DNA of 10,533 bases from Acidimicrobiales bacterium. Its GTDB lineage: Bacteria; Actinomycetota; Acidimicrobiia; Acidimicrobiales; Acidimicrobilacustridaceae. The notes under the pieces were generated by a model. It did not search any database. It saw nothing but the letters and a program-made list of their open reading frames with translations, and was not told where the DNA came from. Location: NCBI GenBank assembly GCA_023261915.1, contig JALRFT010000298.1:1-10533 (forward strand), in the 5' to 3' direction. Position numbers and translations under genes: made by a program. Numbering within the stretch: the first letter of the stretch is position 1; each line of letters begins with the position of its first letter. Positions 1 through 8,090 of this stretch are shown here, piece by piece.

Positions 1-1
1 G

Positions 2-802
2 TCGCTGGCTGGCCAGTTGGGAAGCGCCGTTGGTCTCCTCGTTGACCTCGCTGCGGACTTCCGGCTCTCCGACCCTGCTGAGTATCGGGCGTGGTACGGA
101 GATGACCACGCTTGCCCGCAGTTGCTCGACGACTATGTCTACGGGCTTCCGGAAATCTTCCCGTCTGTGCTCCCCGGTGCACGGCGGGTGGCCGCCGCGG
201 GGTGCTACCCCACAGCCACCGCACTGGCGCTGGCTCCGCTCCTAGAGCACGGTCTGGTCAAGACGTCGGGCATCATCGTCGATGCCGCCTCAGGTGTCTC
301 AGGTGCCGGCCGGGCAGCGAAGGAGGCAACGACTTTCGCCGCCGTGGACGAGAACTTCGTTGCCTACGGACTCGTCTCCCATCGGCACACTCCCGAGATG
401 GAACAGAGTGTCGCCGCCCTCGCAGGGGTTGATAGAGACAAGGTGGATCTCTTGTTCACCCCTCACCTCGTACCAATGAACCGGGGGATTCTGGCCACCT
501 GTTATGCCCGCGCCCACGGGGACGTTCCCGCTACCGCAGAACTGCTGGGGATGTTCACTGAGCGGTACGCCACGCATCCGTTCGTCACTGTGGTGACCGA
601 CCCACCAGCCACCAAGTCAACGCTGGGTTCCAACAGCGCCCACGTCAGCGTGGTGAGCGATCCTCGGACGGGCTGGATCGTGTCAATGGCGGCCATTGAC
701 AATCTGGTGAAGGGAGCATCCGGACAGGCCATCCAATGTGCCAATCTCGCTCTCGGTCTCCCCGAGACTGCTGGCCTGAGTGCGATCGGGGTCTATCCAT
801 GA
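2..802 (+). CDS. argC: N-acetyl-gamma-glutamyl-phosphate reductase, 5' truncated by window edge
   Basis: ArgC reduces N-acetylglutamyl phosphate to N-acetylglutamate semialdehyde with NADPH, the third step of arginine synthesis in the cytoplasm. The frame is open from the first bases. About 266 residues are visible, so roughly 75-80 are missing compared with the usual size of about 345, including the Rossmann NADP-binding glycine motif. The visible part starts just before VDLAADFRL, a conserved ArgC stretch. The catalytic cysteine lies in AAAGCYPTA (Cys codon 203-205), and the catalytic histidine is in SHRHTPEME. The C-terminal part contains FTPHLVPMNRGI and DNLVKGASGQAIQ, both typical of the family. 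A TTG at 17 could be read as a start but falls inside the conserved domain, so it is not the true start. The stop overlaps the argJ start by four bases (ATGA). The usual Asn-Pro or Val-Pro before Gly-Cys is Ala-Ala here. Identification is very secure. Confidence 0.96.
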   Translation, partial: SLAGQLGSAVGLLVDLAADFRLSDPAEYRAWYGDDHACPQLLDDYVYGLPEIFPSVLPGARRVAAAGCYPTATALALAPLLEHGLVKTSGIIVDAASGVSGAGRAAKEATTFAAVDENFVAYGLVSHRHTPEMEQSVAALAGVDRDKVDLLFTPHLVPMNRGILATCYARAHGDVPATAELLGMFTERYATHPFVTVVTDPPATKSTLGSNSAHVSVVSDPRTGWIVSMAAIDNLVKGASGQAIQCANLALGLPETAGLSAIGVYP

Positions 803-1962
803 GTGTCACCGCTGCGTCCGGATTCGTGGCCGCGGGCGGCGTAGCTGGTCTCAAGGCTTCGGGGGATCCGGACGTCGCTCTCGTGGCCACTGAGAACGGG
901 CTGCCGACTGCCGTTGCCGGCGTGTTCACCAGCAACCTGATGTGTGCCGCCCCGGTCACGGTCTCGCGACGGCATCTCGCCACCACCAATGGCTACGCCG
1001 TCGGGGTCGTCCTCAACGCCGGGAATGCCAATGCCGCCACGGGTCCCCAAGGCGAGGCAGACGCCGAGGCCACTTGCTCCGCCGTGGCTGATGTCCTCGG
1101 ATGTGAGTCCGATCAGATCCTCGTCTGCTCAACGGGACTCATCGGGATCCCTCTGCCGGTGGACAAGTTGATCGCTGCGGTGCCTGCCGTCGCTGCCGGC
1201 CTCGGCGTGGACGGCGCCATCAGCGCCGCCGAGGCGATCCGGACCACTGACACGGTCCGTAAGGAGGTCGCCGTAGCTGGGCCTGGGTTCACCGTCGGCG
1301 GCATGGCCAAAGGGGCAGCGATGTTGCAGCCCAACATGGGCACCATGCTCGCTGTACTGACCACTGACGCGGAGGCCTCACCCGAGACTCTTCACGAGGT
1401 GCTGACTGCTGCGGTCAGATACTCCTTCAATGTTCTGTCGGTGGACGGTTGCACATCGACCAACGACACGGTGTTGCTGTTCGCGAGTGGCCGCAACGGT
1501 CCGGCGAATCACGAGGCGCTCGCAGCGGCGGTGGCCACGGCGTGCTCCTCCCTCGCCGAGCAGATGGCCGCCGATGCTGAGGGCGCCACCAAGGTGATTC
1601 GAGTCTCGGTGACGGGAGCAGCCAGCGACGATGAGGCGGAGACGGCCGCTCGGGCAATTGCCAACAGCGCTCTCTGTAAGTGCTCGTGGTTCGGGGAGGA
1701 TCCTTATTGGGGTCGGGTAGCGAGCGAGATCGGTGCCTCGGGCGCCCAGATGGATCCGGGACATCTTCAGATCTCCTACGGCGGGGTCACCGTGGCGAGG
1801 GGCGGCGCCCCGACCAACCATGATGAGTCGGCCGTGGCCGCCCACATGGCGGGCCAGCGCATTGACCTCGTGTGCGATCTCGGTCTGGGCCCGGGACGAG
1901 CCTTCATTCTCACCAATGACCTGACGCACGCCTACGTTGACGAGAACAAGGGGACATCATGA
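799..1962 (+). CDS. argJ: Glutamate N-acetyltransferase / ornithine acetyltransferase
   Basis: ArgJ transfers the acetyl group from N-acetylornithine to glutamate, closing the acetyl cycle. Bifunctional members also use acetyl-CoA; which type this is cannot be read from sequence. The protein has 387 residues, normal for the family. It is made as one chain that cuts itself before a threonine to give alpha and beta subunits. The site here is NMGTMLAVLTTDA, with Thr182 (codon 1342-1344) as the expected nucleophile. Other family marks are VLNAGNANAATG (about residues 71-82), STGLIG (111-116), GGMAKGAAM (167-175) and SVDGCTSTNDTVL in the beta chain. The C-terminus ends YVDENKGTS, matching the usual Asn/Ser/Thr-rich active-site tail. 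The ATG at 799 overlaps the argC stop as ATGA; an in-frame upstream extension to 736 exists but would intrude on argC. The residue before Thr182 is Gly rather than the common Ala. Confidence 0.96.
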   Translation: MSVTAASGFVAAGGVAGLKASGDPDVALVATENGLPTAVAGVFTSNLMCAAPVTVSRRHLATTNGYAVGVVLNAGNANAATGPQGEADAEATCSAVADVLGCESDQILVCSTGLIGIPLPVDKLIAAVPAVAAGLGVDGAISAAEAIRTTDTVRKEVAVAGPGFTVGGMAKGAAMLQPNMGTMLAVLTTDAEASPETLHEVLTAAVRYSFNVLSVDGCTSTNDTVLLFASGRNGPANHEALAAAVATACSSLAEQMAADAEGATKVIRVSVTGAASDDEAETAARAIANSALCKCSWFGEDPYWGRVASEIGASGAQMDPGHLQISYGGVTVARGGAPTNHDESAVAAHMAGQRIDLVCDLGLGPGRAFILTNDLTHAYVDENKGTS

Positions 1963-2858
1963 CCAGTGCTGAAGATCTTTCGCCTGGGCTGCGGACCCAA
2001 GTGCTCACCGAGGCCCTGCCTTACATCCGGAGGTTCTGGGGCTCGACCGTCGTGGTGAAGTTCGGCGGGCATGCAATGGTCGATGCGACCCTGGCCCAAC
2101 AGTTTGCCGACGACATCGTCCTGCTCCACGCCGTCGGAATGCGGATCGTCGTCGTTCACGGTGGTGGCCCACAGATCACTGCGGCCATGGAGAAGTTGGG
2201 CAAGGTCCCCGAGTTCCGGGAAGGTCAGCGAGTCACCGACGCCGAGACCCTAGAGATCGTCCGGATGGTTCTCGTGGGAAAGGTCGGACGGGACATCGTG
2301 TCCTCAATAAACGTCCATGGACCACTCGCAGTCGGAATCTCGGGCGAAGACGCCGGGCTCATCGCAGCCGAAGCACGAGATCCCGAATTGGGCTTCATTG
2401 GTGATGTTGTGTCCGTCAACCCTTCGATTGTCGAGCGGCTTCTCGCTGAACATCTCATCCCCGTGGTCTCGACCATTGGCACCGATGCCGCCGGGCAGGC
2501 CTACAACATCAATGCCGATGCGGTCGCGGGAGCCTTGGCGGGCGCGTTGGCTGCTGAGAAGGTCCTCTATCTCACCGATGTGCCAGGCGTGCTCACGGAC
2601 CTCAACGACCCCACTTCTCTCGTCGCCGAGCTGACCCCAAGCGAGATCCGGAGTCTCACCGTGGCGGGCACCATCAATGGCGGAATGATCCCCAAGACCG
2701 AGGCGTGCATCGCCGCTATCGATCGGGGAGCAAAGGCCGCCCATCTCCTCGATGGACGGGTTCCTCACGCCCTGCTGCTCGAGATCTTCACCGACTCGGG
2801 AATTGGCACGATGGTGGTCGGCGAGCACACATCGGGACCCTCGGGGCCTCCGTCATGA
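1959..2858 (+). CDS. argB: Acetylglutamate kinase, probably arginine-inhibited type
   Basis: ArgB phosphorylates N-acetylglutamate with ATP, the usual control point of the pathway. The 299-residue protein has the amino acid kinase fold: KFGGHAM with Lys34 near the N-terminus, HGGGPQI (67-73) for the glycine-rich substrate loop, NINAD (183-187), and GGMIPK (241-246) with Lys246 contacting ATP. About 25 residues before the first strand (EALPYIRRFWG) would form the extra N-terminal helix seen in hexameric, arginine-sensitive enzymes. The C-terminal stretch HALLLEIFTDSGIGTMV (270-286) resembles the arginine-site signature of those enzymes. Feedback inhibition by arginine is therefore inferred. 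The ATG overlaps the argJ stop by ATGA and has a purine-rich Shine-Dalgarno sequence (AAGGGGA) a few bases upstream. The tail after GEH is Gly/Ser/Pro-rich. Confidence 0.96.
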   Translation: MTSAEDLSPGLRTQVLTEALPYIRRFWGSTVVVKFGGHAMVDATLAQQFADDIVLLHAVGMRIVVVHGGGPQITAAMEKLGKVPEFREGQRVTDAETLEIVRMVLVGKVGRDIVSSINVHGPLAVGISGEDAGLIAAEARDPELGFIGDVVSVNPSIVERLLAEHLIPVVSTIGTDAAGQAYNINADAVAGALAGALAAEKVLYLTDVPGVLTDLNDPTSLVAELTPSEIRSLTVAGTINGGMIPKTEACIAAIDRGAKAAHLLDGRVPHALLLEIFTDSGIGTMVVGEHTSGPSGPPS

Positions 2859-4075
2859 CCACGACCGGAGCCACTCACGCGTCCGCCATGGGCGGGCACG
2901 GGCAGGAGCACTGCCCCTTCATGCCGACCTACGGGGCCCCGCCGGCTCTGTTCGTCTCAGGGGAGGGACCATGGCTGACCGACCTCGCCGGTAAGCGATA
3001 CCTCGACTTCTTGTGTGGCCTCGCCGTGACTGGTCTCGGGCACGCCCACCCGGAGGTGACCGAAGCCATTGCATCACAGGCAGCCACGCTCACCCACGTT
3101 TCCAACTTGTTCGCCAACCAGCCTGCAGCCGACCTTGCCGCCCGAATTGATCATCTGCTTGGCGGTGGCGGCCAACTCTTCATGTGCAACTCGGGGGCTG
3201 AGGCCAATGAGGCTGCTCTCAAACTTGCCCGACGGTGGGGCGGCCCGGGGCGTTCGACCATCATGGCGACGTGGGGTGGTTTCCACGGGCGGACCATGGG
3301 CGCGCTTGCCGCCACCGGCCAACCAGCGAAGCAGGAGCCTTTTCTCCCGCTGCCCGAGGGGTTCCGTCATGCCACCTACGGTGACGTCGCCGATCTCGAG
3401 CGACAGGTTGATCCGACAACCTGCGCGGTTCTCGTCGAGCCCATACAGGGCGAGGGTGGGGTCGTCGTGCCGCCGGAGGGTTACCTCACCGAGCTGCGGC
3501 GGCTCTGTGACGAGCGGGACCTGTTGCTCATGATCGACGAGGTCCAAACTGGCCTGGGACGGACAGGGGACTGGTTCGGATTCCAGCATGAATCGGTTCA
3601 GCCCGATGTGGTGACCATGGCCAAGGCACTGGGGAATGGGATGCCCATCGGTGCCTGCTGGGCACGCCAGGATGTGGCCGGCGCCTTCACCCCCGGGGAT
3701 CACGGCACCACCTATGGAGGGCAGCCACTGGCAGCTGCGGCCGCCCTGCGGACGATTGCCGTGCTTGAGGATATGGATGCACCGATGCTGGCCCGGACCA
3801 TGGGGGAGCGGTTCCGAGCCGGGCTGGCAACGCTCCCTGGGGTGGCGGAAGTCCGGGGTCGTGGACTGCTGCTGGCGGCGGAGCTGGATCCGTCGCTCGA
3901 CGCACGGGAGGTAGCACGCCGAGCCCTTGATCGGGGCGTCATCGTCAACGCTGTTACGGCCACGGCGATACGACTGGCCCCACCATTCATCCTCACCACT
4001 GACGAGATCGACGAGGGACTTGACCTTCTCAGCGCAGCACTGTCGGACTGTTTGGCCCGGGGGGACGCATCATGA
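2855..4075 (+). CDS. argD: Acetylornithine aminotransferase
   Basis: ArgD is a class III PLP-dependent aminotransferase that moves an amino group from glutamate to N-acetylglutamate semialdehyde, giving N-acetylornithine. The 406-residue length is normal. Visible motifs are CNSGAEANEAALKLAR (PLP phosphate binding), GGFHGRTMGALAATG, EPIQGEGGV, IDEVQTGLGRTG with Asp228 for the PLP ring nitrogen, and TMAKALGNGMPIGA with Lys257 as the Schiff-base lysine, followed by GTTYGGQPLA. The chosen ATG at 2855 overlaps the argB stop as ATGA. The same frame is open back to 2705, but those 50 codons lie inside argB and read as unstructured Arg/Gly-rich sequence. About 15 residues before FMPTYGAPP form a short leader including HGQEHCPF. 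Many ArgD enzymes also act as succinyldiaminopimelate aminotransferase in lysine synthesis; the sequence does not decide this. Confidence 0.95.
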   Translation: MTTTGATHASAMGGHGQEHCPFMPTYGAPPALFVSGEGPWLTDLAGKRYLDFLCGLAVTGLGHAHPEVTEAIASQAATLTHVSNLFANQPAADLAARIDHLLGGGGQLFMCNSGAEANEAALKLARRWGGPGRSTIMATWGGFHGRTMGALAATGQPAKQEPFLPLPEGFRHATYGDVADLERQVDPTTCAVLVEPIQGEGGVVVPPEGYLTELRRLCDERDLLLMIDEVQTGLGRTGDWFGFQHESVQPDVVTMAKALGNGMPIGACWARQDVAGAFTPGDHGTTYGGQPLAAAAALRTIAVLEDMDAPMLARTMGERFRAGLATLPGVAEVRGRGLLLAAELDPSLDAREVARRALDRGVIVNAVTATAIRLAPPFILTTDEIDEGLDLLSAALSDCLARGDAS

Positions 4076-4959
4076 GTGACCTTCTCGATATTGATGACCT
4101 ATCCGCAGAGGATCTCGCCGAGATCCTCAAGCGCTGCGCCCCGGGCGCTGCGGGTCGGCCCCTTGCTGGTCAGGGCGCCGCGCTCGTGTTCGAGAAGCCC
4201 TCAGCGCGGACGCGGAACTCCATGGAGATGGCGGTAGTCCAGCTTGGCGGGCATCCGGTGACGATTCGGCCTGATGAGATCGGAATCGATACTCGGGAGA
4301 GTGCTGAGGACGTGGCACGAACTCTGGCTTGCTATCACGCCGTGATCGGAGCCCGCGTCTTTGATCACGAAGTCCTCTCACGGATGGCCACAGCCGTTGA
4401 CGTCCCCGTCGTGAACATGCTCTCCGATCGATCCCACCCGCTGCAGGCCATCGCTGACGTGCTCACGATCCGAGGCGAGTTCGGCACCCGTGATGATGTG
4501 ACTGTCGCCTATGTAGGTGACGCCAACAACGTCGCCCGCTCGCTGGTCGTGGCCTGTCTGCTCAACGGGCTTGCCATTCGCGTAGCCAGCCCCGAGGACT
4601 TTGCGTTCACAAGCGAGGATCAAGCACGGTTCGCCGCTTTCGGCAGTGGGTTCTCCTGTGGCTCCGATCCCCGGGCCGCAGTGAATGAGGTCCAAGTGGT
4701 CTACACCGATGTGTGGACGTCCATGGGGCAAGAACAGGAGGCCCGGGCGCGGCGGGAAGCGTTTCGGGGATTCGGGGTAGACCAGACCTTGTTCTCCACG
4801 GCGGCGAGTGATGCCATATTCCTCCACTGCCTCCCCGCCCATCGGGGCGAGGAGGTGGCTGCCGACGTTGTCGACGGTCCCGCCAGCAGAGTCTGGCAGC
4901 AGGCTGAGAATCGGATGCACGCGGCCCGGGGCGCGTTGTCATGGATGGTCGACCAGTGA
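4072..4959 (+). CDS. argF: Ornithine carbamoyltransferase
   Basis: ArgF joins carbamoyl phosphate and ornithine to give citrulline. It has the two-domain carbamoyltransferase layout: a carbamoyl-phosphate loop at residues 44-48 (SARTR), the central SHPLQAIADVLT (121-132), the second-domain glycine loop VAYVGDANNVARS (145-157), the ornithine-site DVWTSMG (213-219), and HCLPAHRGEEV (252-262) with Cys253. DVWTSMG and HCLP favour ornithine carbamoyltransferase over aspartate carbamoyltransferase, as does the operon position. At 295 residues it is slightly shorter than most (about 300-335), mainly at the N-terminus. The carbamoyl-phosphate motif is STRTR in most members; here Thr is replaced by Ala. 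The ATG overlaps the argD stop as ATGA and follows a GGGGGA Shine-Dalgarno run. Confidence 0.95.
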   Translation: MSDLLDIDDLSAEDLAEILKRCAPGAAGRPLAGQGAALVFEKPSARTRNSMEMAVVQLGGHPVTIRPDEIGIDTRESAEDVARTLACYHAVIGARVFDHEVLSRMATAVDVPVVNMLSDRSHPLQAIADVLTIRGEFGTRDDVTVAYVGDANNVARSLVVACLLNGLAIRVASPEDFAFTSEDQARFAAFGSGFSCGSDPRAAVNEVQVVYTDVWTSMGQEQEARARREAFRGFGVDQTLFSTAASDAIFLHCLPAHRGEEVAADVVDGPASRVWQQAENRMHAARGALSWMVDQ

Positions 4960-5441
4960 GCGGCGATACCCACCGGCGGCCGGGAAAGAAGCAGCGGCAG
5001 CACCTTGTCGCCCGCCTCATCGCCGAGCACCCCGTGCACAACCAGCTGCAGCTGGTGGAACTCCTCGCTGGCGAAGGGATCACTGCCACCCAGGCCACCG
5101 TTTCAAGGGACCTCGATGATCTTGGTGCGATCAAGATTCGAGTGCCGGGCAGCGAGAGCGTCTATGCCGTGCCCGACCTTCCAAGCGAGCAGGTGGCGCC
5201 CGAAGACCACCTCCGCCGAGTGTTTGGGGAGTGGGTGGTGGAGGTGGCAAGCAGCCTGAACATCGTCGTGCTTCGCACGCCACCAGGATCAGCGCACGTC
5301 GTCGGCTCAGCCCTCGATCGCGCCGGTGTGCCTGGTGTCGTAGGAACGGTGGCCGGCGACGACACGCTGCTGGTTGTGGTCGACGAGGTGACAGGCGGCG
5401 AGGCCATGGCCGACCGTCTGGCCGGACTTGCCGGGCTGTAG
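4956..5441 (+). CDS. argR: Arginine repressor ArgR
   Basis: ArgR is the hexameric arginine-responsive transcription factor that normally represses arg genes by binding ARG boxes. With the GTG start the protein has 161 residues. The N-terminal winged helix-turn-helix runs over about residues 11-62, with LVELLAGEGITATQATVSRD and the recognition helix around TVSRDLDDLG. A linker of about 20 residues leads to the C-terminal oligomerisation and arginine-binding domain, marked by GSAHVVGSALD (111-121) and GTVAGDDTLLVVV (130-142), where the Asp pair contacts arginine. GTG at 4956 is chosen because it overlaps the argF stop as GTGA, repeating the pattern of the preceding junctions, and has GGATGG seven bases upstream. 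An ATG at 4941 would add five residues and has no visible Shine-Dalgarno sequence. The product is secure; the exact start is less so. Confidence 0.93.
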   Translation: MSGDTHRRPGKKQRQHLVARLIAEHPVHNQLQLVELLAGEGITATQATVSRDLDDLGAIKIRVPGSESVYAVPDLPSEQVAPEDHLRRVFGEWVVEVASSLNIVVLRTPPGSAHVVGSALDRAGVPGVVGTVAGDDTLLVVVDEVTGGEAMADRLAGLAGL

Positions 5442-5483
5442 TGGTGACGTGGCGCAGGCACAGCAGACGATTCGACGAGCGTT

Positions 5484-5494
5484 AGGGAAGGAAG
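5484..5494 (+). promoter_or_regulatory. Strong Shine-Dalgarno sequence for argG
   Basis: The purine run AGGGAAGGAAG ends a few bases before the argG ATG at 5499; the AAGGA core leaves a six-base spacer. It lies in the only real gap of the arg operon (5442-5498), so argG begins independent translation instead of relying on coupling. I see no convincing promoter or ARG-box palindrome in this gap. Confidence 0.7.
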
Positions 5495-5498
5495 CGAC

Positions 5499-6695
5499 AT
5501 GAGCAGACGGGTTGTTCTCGCATACAGCGGAGGTCTCGACACCTCGGTCGCTGTGAAGTGGATGATTGAGGAATGGGGCGTCGAGGTCGTCACGGTCGCG
5601 TGCGACGTCGGCCAGGGCGGGGACTTTGACGCCATCTGTGAGCGGGCCCGGGCCGCCGGGGCGGTTGAGACCGTCGTCGCCGACGTGCGCGAGGAATTCG
5701 CGCGGGATTTCGTCGCTCCTGCCTTGAAAGCCAACGCGCTCTACGAGGGTCGGTACCCGCTGGTAAGCGCTCTGTCCCGGCCGGTGATTGTCCGGCATCT
5801 CGTGGAGGCGGCCCGGACCTTTGGGGCGACGGCCGTGGCGCATGGGTGTACTGGCAAGGGAAACGACCAGGTGCGATTCGAGGTTGGCATCCGGGCACTC
5901 GCTCCCGACCTTGAGGTGCTCGCTCCGGTTCGGGTGTGGGGCATGACCCGTGAAGAGTGCATCGAATACGCCGAGCGCTTCGCCATCCCGATCTCGGCCA
6001 CACGGGACAAGCTCTATTCCATTGACGACAACCTTTGGGGTCGTGCCATCGAGTGTGGCGAGATGGAGGACCCGTGGACCGAACCACCGGCGGGGGTGTG
6101 GAGCCTCACGGTGCCGACATCGAGCGGCACCGAGGAGCTGACGGTGAGCTTCGAGCAGGGCATCCCCACTGCTCTTGACGGCAGGAGCATGCCCCTGCAT
6201 GAACTGGTGGAGGCCATGAACCGAAGGGTGGGCTCCTATGGCTTCGGACGGCTCGACATGGTTGAGAACCGACGGGTTGGGATCAAGAGTCGGGAGACCT
6301 ACGAGGCGCCCGGCGCGCTCGCGCTCATCGCTGCCCATCAGGATCTCGAATCCGTCTGCCTCGAACGGGATCTCACCCACGAGAAACAACGGCTTGAAGG
6401 CCGCTACGCCGATCTCGTGTACGACGGGCAGTGGTACTCACCCTTGAAGGACGCCTTGGACGCCTTTGTCGATGCCAGCCAACAGTTTGTAACCGGTGAG
6501 GTGCGGCTCCGTCTCTCGCCAGGCAGTTGCCACGTTGTGGGACGTCGGAGCGAATTCAGCCTCTACGACTACGGACTCGCCACCTACGATGCAGCTGATT
6601 CGTTTAATCACGCTGATGCCGAAGGGTTCGTCCGGCTGTGGGGCCTCGGTATCGAGACCTGGGCTGCCAACCAGGCCACAAAGAGGGAGAAGTAG
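5499..6695 (+). CDS. argG: Argininosuccinate synthase
   Basis: ArgG condenses citrulline and aspartate using ATP to form argininosuccinate. The 398-residue length is normal. The N-type ATP pyrophosphatase P-loop AYSGGLDTS sits at residues 8-16. Further family marks are EGRYPLVSALSRP (about 83-95), HGCTGKGNDQVRFE (115-128), which binds ATP and substrate, and YSIDDNLWGRAIECG (173-187). The C-terminal part carries the SRETYEAPGA and YDGQWYSPL stretches that build the tetramer and citrulline site. The ATG follows a strong Shine-Dalgarno sequence, 57 bases after argR. A long antisense frame over this gene (minus strand 5307-6389) is a codon-bias shadow. Nothing unusual was noticed in the active site. 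Confidence 0.96.
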   Translation: MSRRVVLAYSGGLDTSVAVKWMIEEWGVEVVTVACDVGQGGDFDAICERARAAGAVETVVADVREEFARDFVAPALKANALYEGRYPLVSALSRPVIVRHLVEAARTFGATAVAHGCTGKGNDQVRFEVGIRALAPDLEVLAPVRVWGMTREECIEYAERFAIPISATRDKLYSIDDNLWGRAIECGEMEDPWTEPPAGVWSLTVPTSSGTEELTVSFEQGIPTALDGRSMPLHELVEAMNRRVGSYGFGRLDMVENRRVGIKSRETYEAPGALALIAAHQDLESVCLERDLTHEKQRLEGRYADLVYDGQWYSPLKDALDAFVDASQQFVTGEVRLRLSPGSCHVVGRRSEFSLYDYGLATYDAADSFNHADAEGFVRLWGLGIETWAANQATKREK

Positions 6696-6698
6696 GGA

Positions 6699-8090
6699 AT
6701 GCCAACGCTCTGGCACGGTCGATTCGATGGTGAACCCGACGAGGCGCTCCTCGCCTACACCGTCAGTCTCCCCTTCGACGTCCGGCTTGCCGAAGTTGAT
6801 CTCGTGGCCTCCCGAGCCCATGTACGCGGCCTCCTGAGGGCGGCGGTAATCGACGGCGCTGAATCGGAACTGATCCTCGGCGGCCTCGACCAGGTTGAGG
6901 CTGAGCTCGCGGATGGAACCTTCATCTTTGTTCCGGCGGATGAGGATATTCACACTGCGGTTGAGCGGCGTCTGACCGAACTCACAGGAGATGTCGGTGC
7001 GAAGTTGCATACCGGTCGCTCTCGGAACGACCAAGTGGCCACTGATCTGCGGCTCTACACACGCGCCGCGGTGGTTGGCGTGGCCGAAGGCGCCTTGAAC
7101 CTCCAGCAGGTGCTCCTAGATCAGGCGCGCGCCGCAGGGCAGAGCTACCTCCCCGGGTACACCCATCTCCAACGGGCGCAGCCCGTCTTGCTGGCGCATC
7201 ACCTACTGGCTCACTTCTGGGCACTCAGCAGGGACGTCGACCGACTTTGCGAGGCTCATGCCCGCGTCAATATCTCACCCCTTGGAGCCGGAGCGCTGGC
7301 CGGAACGTCACTGCCCCTCGACCCCCATGCCACAGCGCGGGATCTTGGCTTCGCCGGAGCCTTCCACAACTCGCTTGACGCTGTGTCCGACCGGGACTTC
7401 GTCGCCGAGGTCATCTTCAGTCTCGCTCTCTGCGGTGTTCACCTGTCCCGGATGGGGGAGGAGTTCGTCCTCTTTTCCTCTGACGAGTTCGGGTTCGTGA
7501 CCCTTGATGATGCGTGGTCCACCGGCTCGTCAATGCTGCCTCAGAAGAAGAATCCTGATGTTGCTGAATTGGCCCGGGGGAAGGCAGGTCGGGTCATTGG
7601 TGACCTCACCACCATCCTGGTCGTGCTGAAGGGGCTGCCACTCGCCTACAACAGAGATCTCCAGGAAGACAAGGAACCACTGTTCGACGCCATCGACCAA
7701 GTGAGTCTGGGGCTGACAGCCATGTCAGGTCTGCTCGCCTCCACCACCTTCAATCACGGTGTCATGGCGCAGGCGGCTGACACACCAGCGGGAGCCGCTG
7801 TCGATCTTGCCGAGTATCTCGTCAGCCAGGGTGTTCCCTTCCGAACCGCCCACACCATTGTTGGCGGACTAGTTCGCCAGAGCCTCTCCGGAGGGGAGAC
7901 TCTGAGGTCCCTAGTCGAGAGCCACCCTGATTTTGGTGGCGAAGCCGCTGCGATCCTCGACGCAGGCGTTCCCGTCACACGCCGGACGTCACCCGGAGGG
8001 GCTGGTCCAGTTCCTCTCGAGGCGCAGCTCATCGCAGCGGCCGAGGCCCTCTCGGTGGCGCGCCAGAGAGTGGCCTCCCTGCAACGATGA
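6699..8090 (+). CDS. argH: Argininosuccinate lyase
   Basis: ArgH splits argininosuccinate into arginine and fumarate, the last step of the pathway. It belongs to the fumarase/aspartase superfamily and is expected to be a tetramer. At 463 residues it is full length. Motifs are LHTGRSRNDQVATDLRLY (about 103-120), GYTHLQRAQP (153-162) with the general-acid/base region histidine, and the superfamily signature GSSMLPQKKNPD (276-287) on the flexible catalytic loop. The N-terminal LWHGRFDGEPDE and the C-terminal FRTAHTIVGGLVR region also fit. The start is three bases after the argG stop, with AGGGAG nine bases upstream. The stop overlaps the start of the DNA glycosylase gene as ATGA, so transcription very likely continues downstream. 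Confidence 0.96.
   Translation: MPTLWHGRFDGEPDEALLAYTVSLPFDVRLAEVDLVASRAHVRGLLRAAVIDGAESELILGGLDQVEAELADGTFIFVPADEDIHTAVERRLTELTGDVGAKLHTGRSRNDQVATDLRLYTRAAVVGVAEGALNLQQVLLDQARAAGQSYLPGYTHLQRAQPVLLAHHLLAHFWALSRDVDRLCEAHARVNISPLGAGALAGTSLPLDPHATARDLGFAGAFHNSLDAVSDRDFVAEVIFSLALCGVHLSRMGEEFVLFSSDEFGFVTLDDAWSTGSSMLPQKKNPDVAELARGKAGRVIGDLTTILVVLKGLPLAYNRDLQEDKEPLFDAIDQVSLGLTAMSGLLASTTFNHGVMAQAADTPAGAAVDLAEYLVSQGVPFRTAHTIVGGLVRQSLSGGETLRSLVESHPDFGGEAAAILDAGVPVTRRTSPGGAGPVPLEAQLIAAAEALSVARQRVASLQR

Noticed and set aside
5442..5498. Possible internal promoter or ARG box between argR and argG
   Set aside because: No palindrome resembling an ARG box and no acceptable -35/-10 pair was visible; only a strong Shine-Dalgarno sequence is supported.
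5307..6389. Long minus-strand open frame of 360 codons across argG
   Set aside because: It is antisense to a certain gene, reads as Arg/His/Pro-rich low-quality protein, and arises from the high-GC codon bias of argG.
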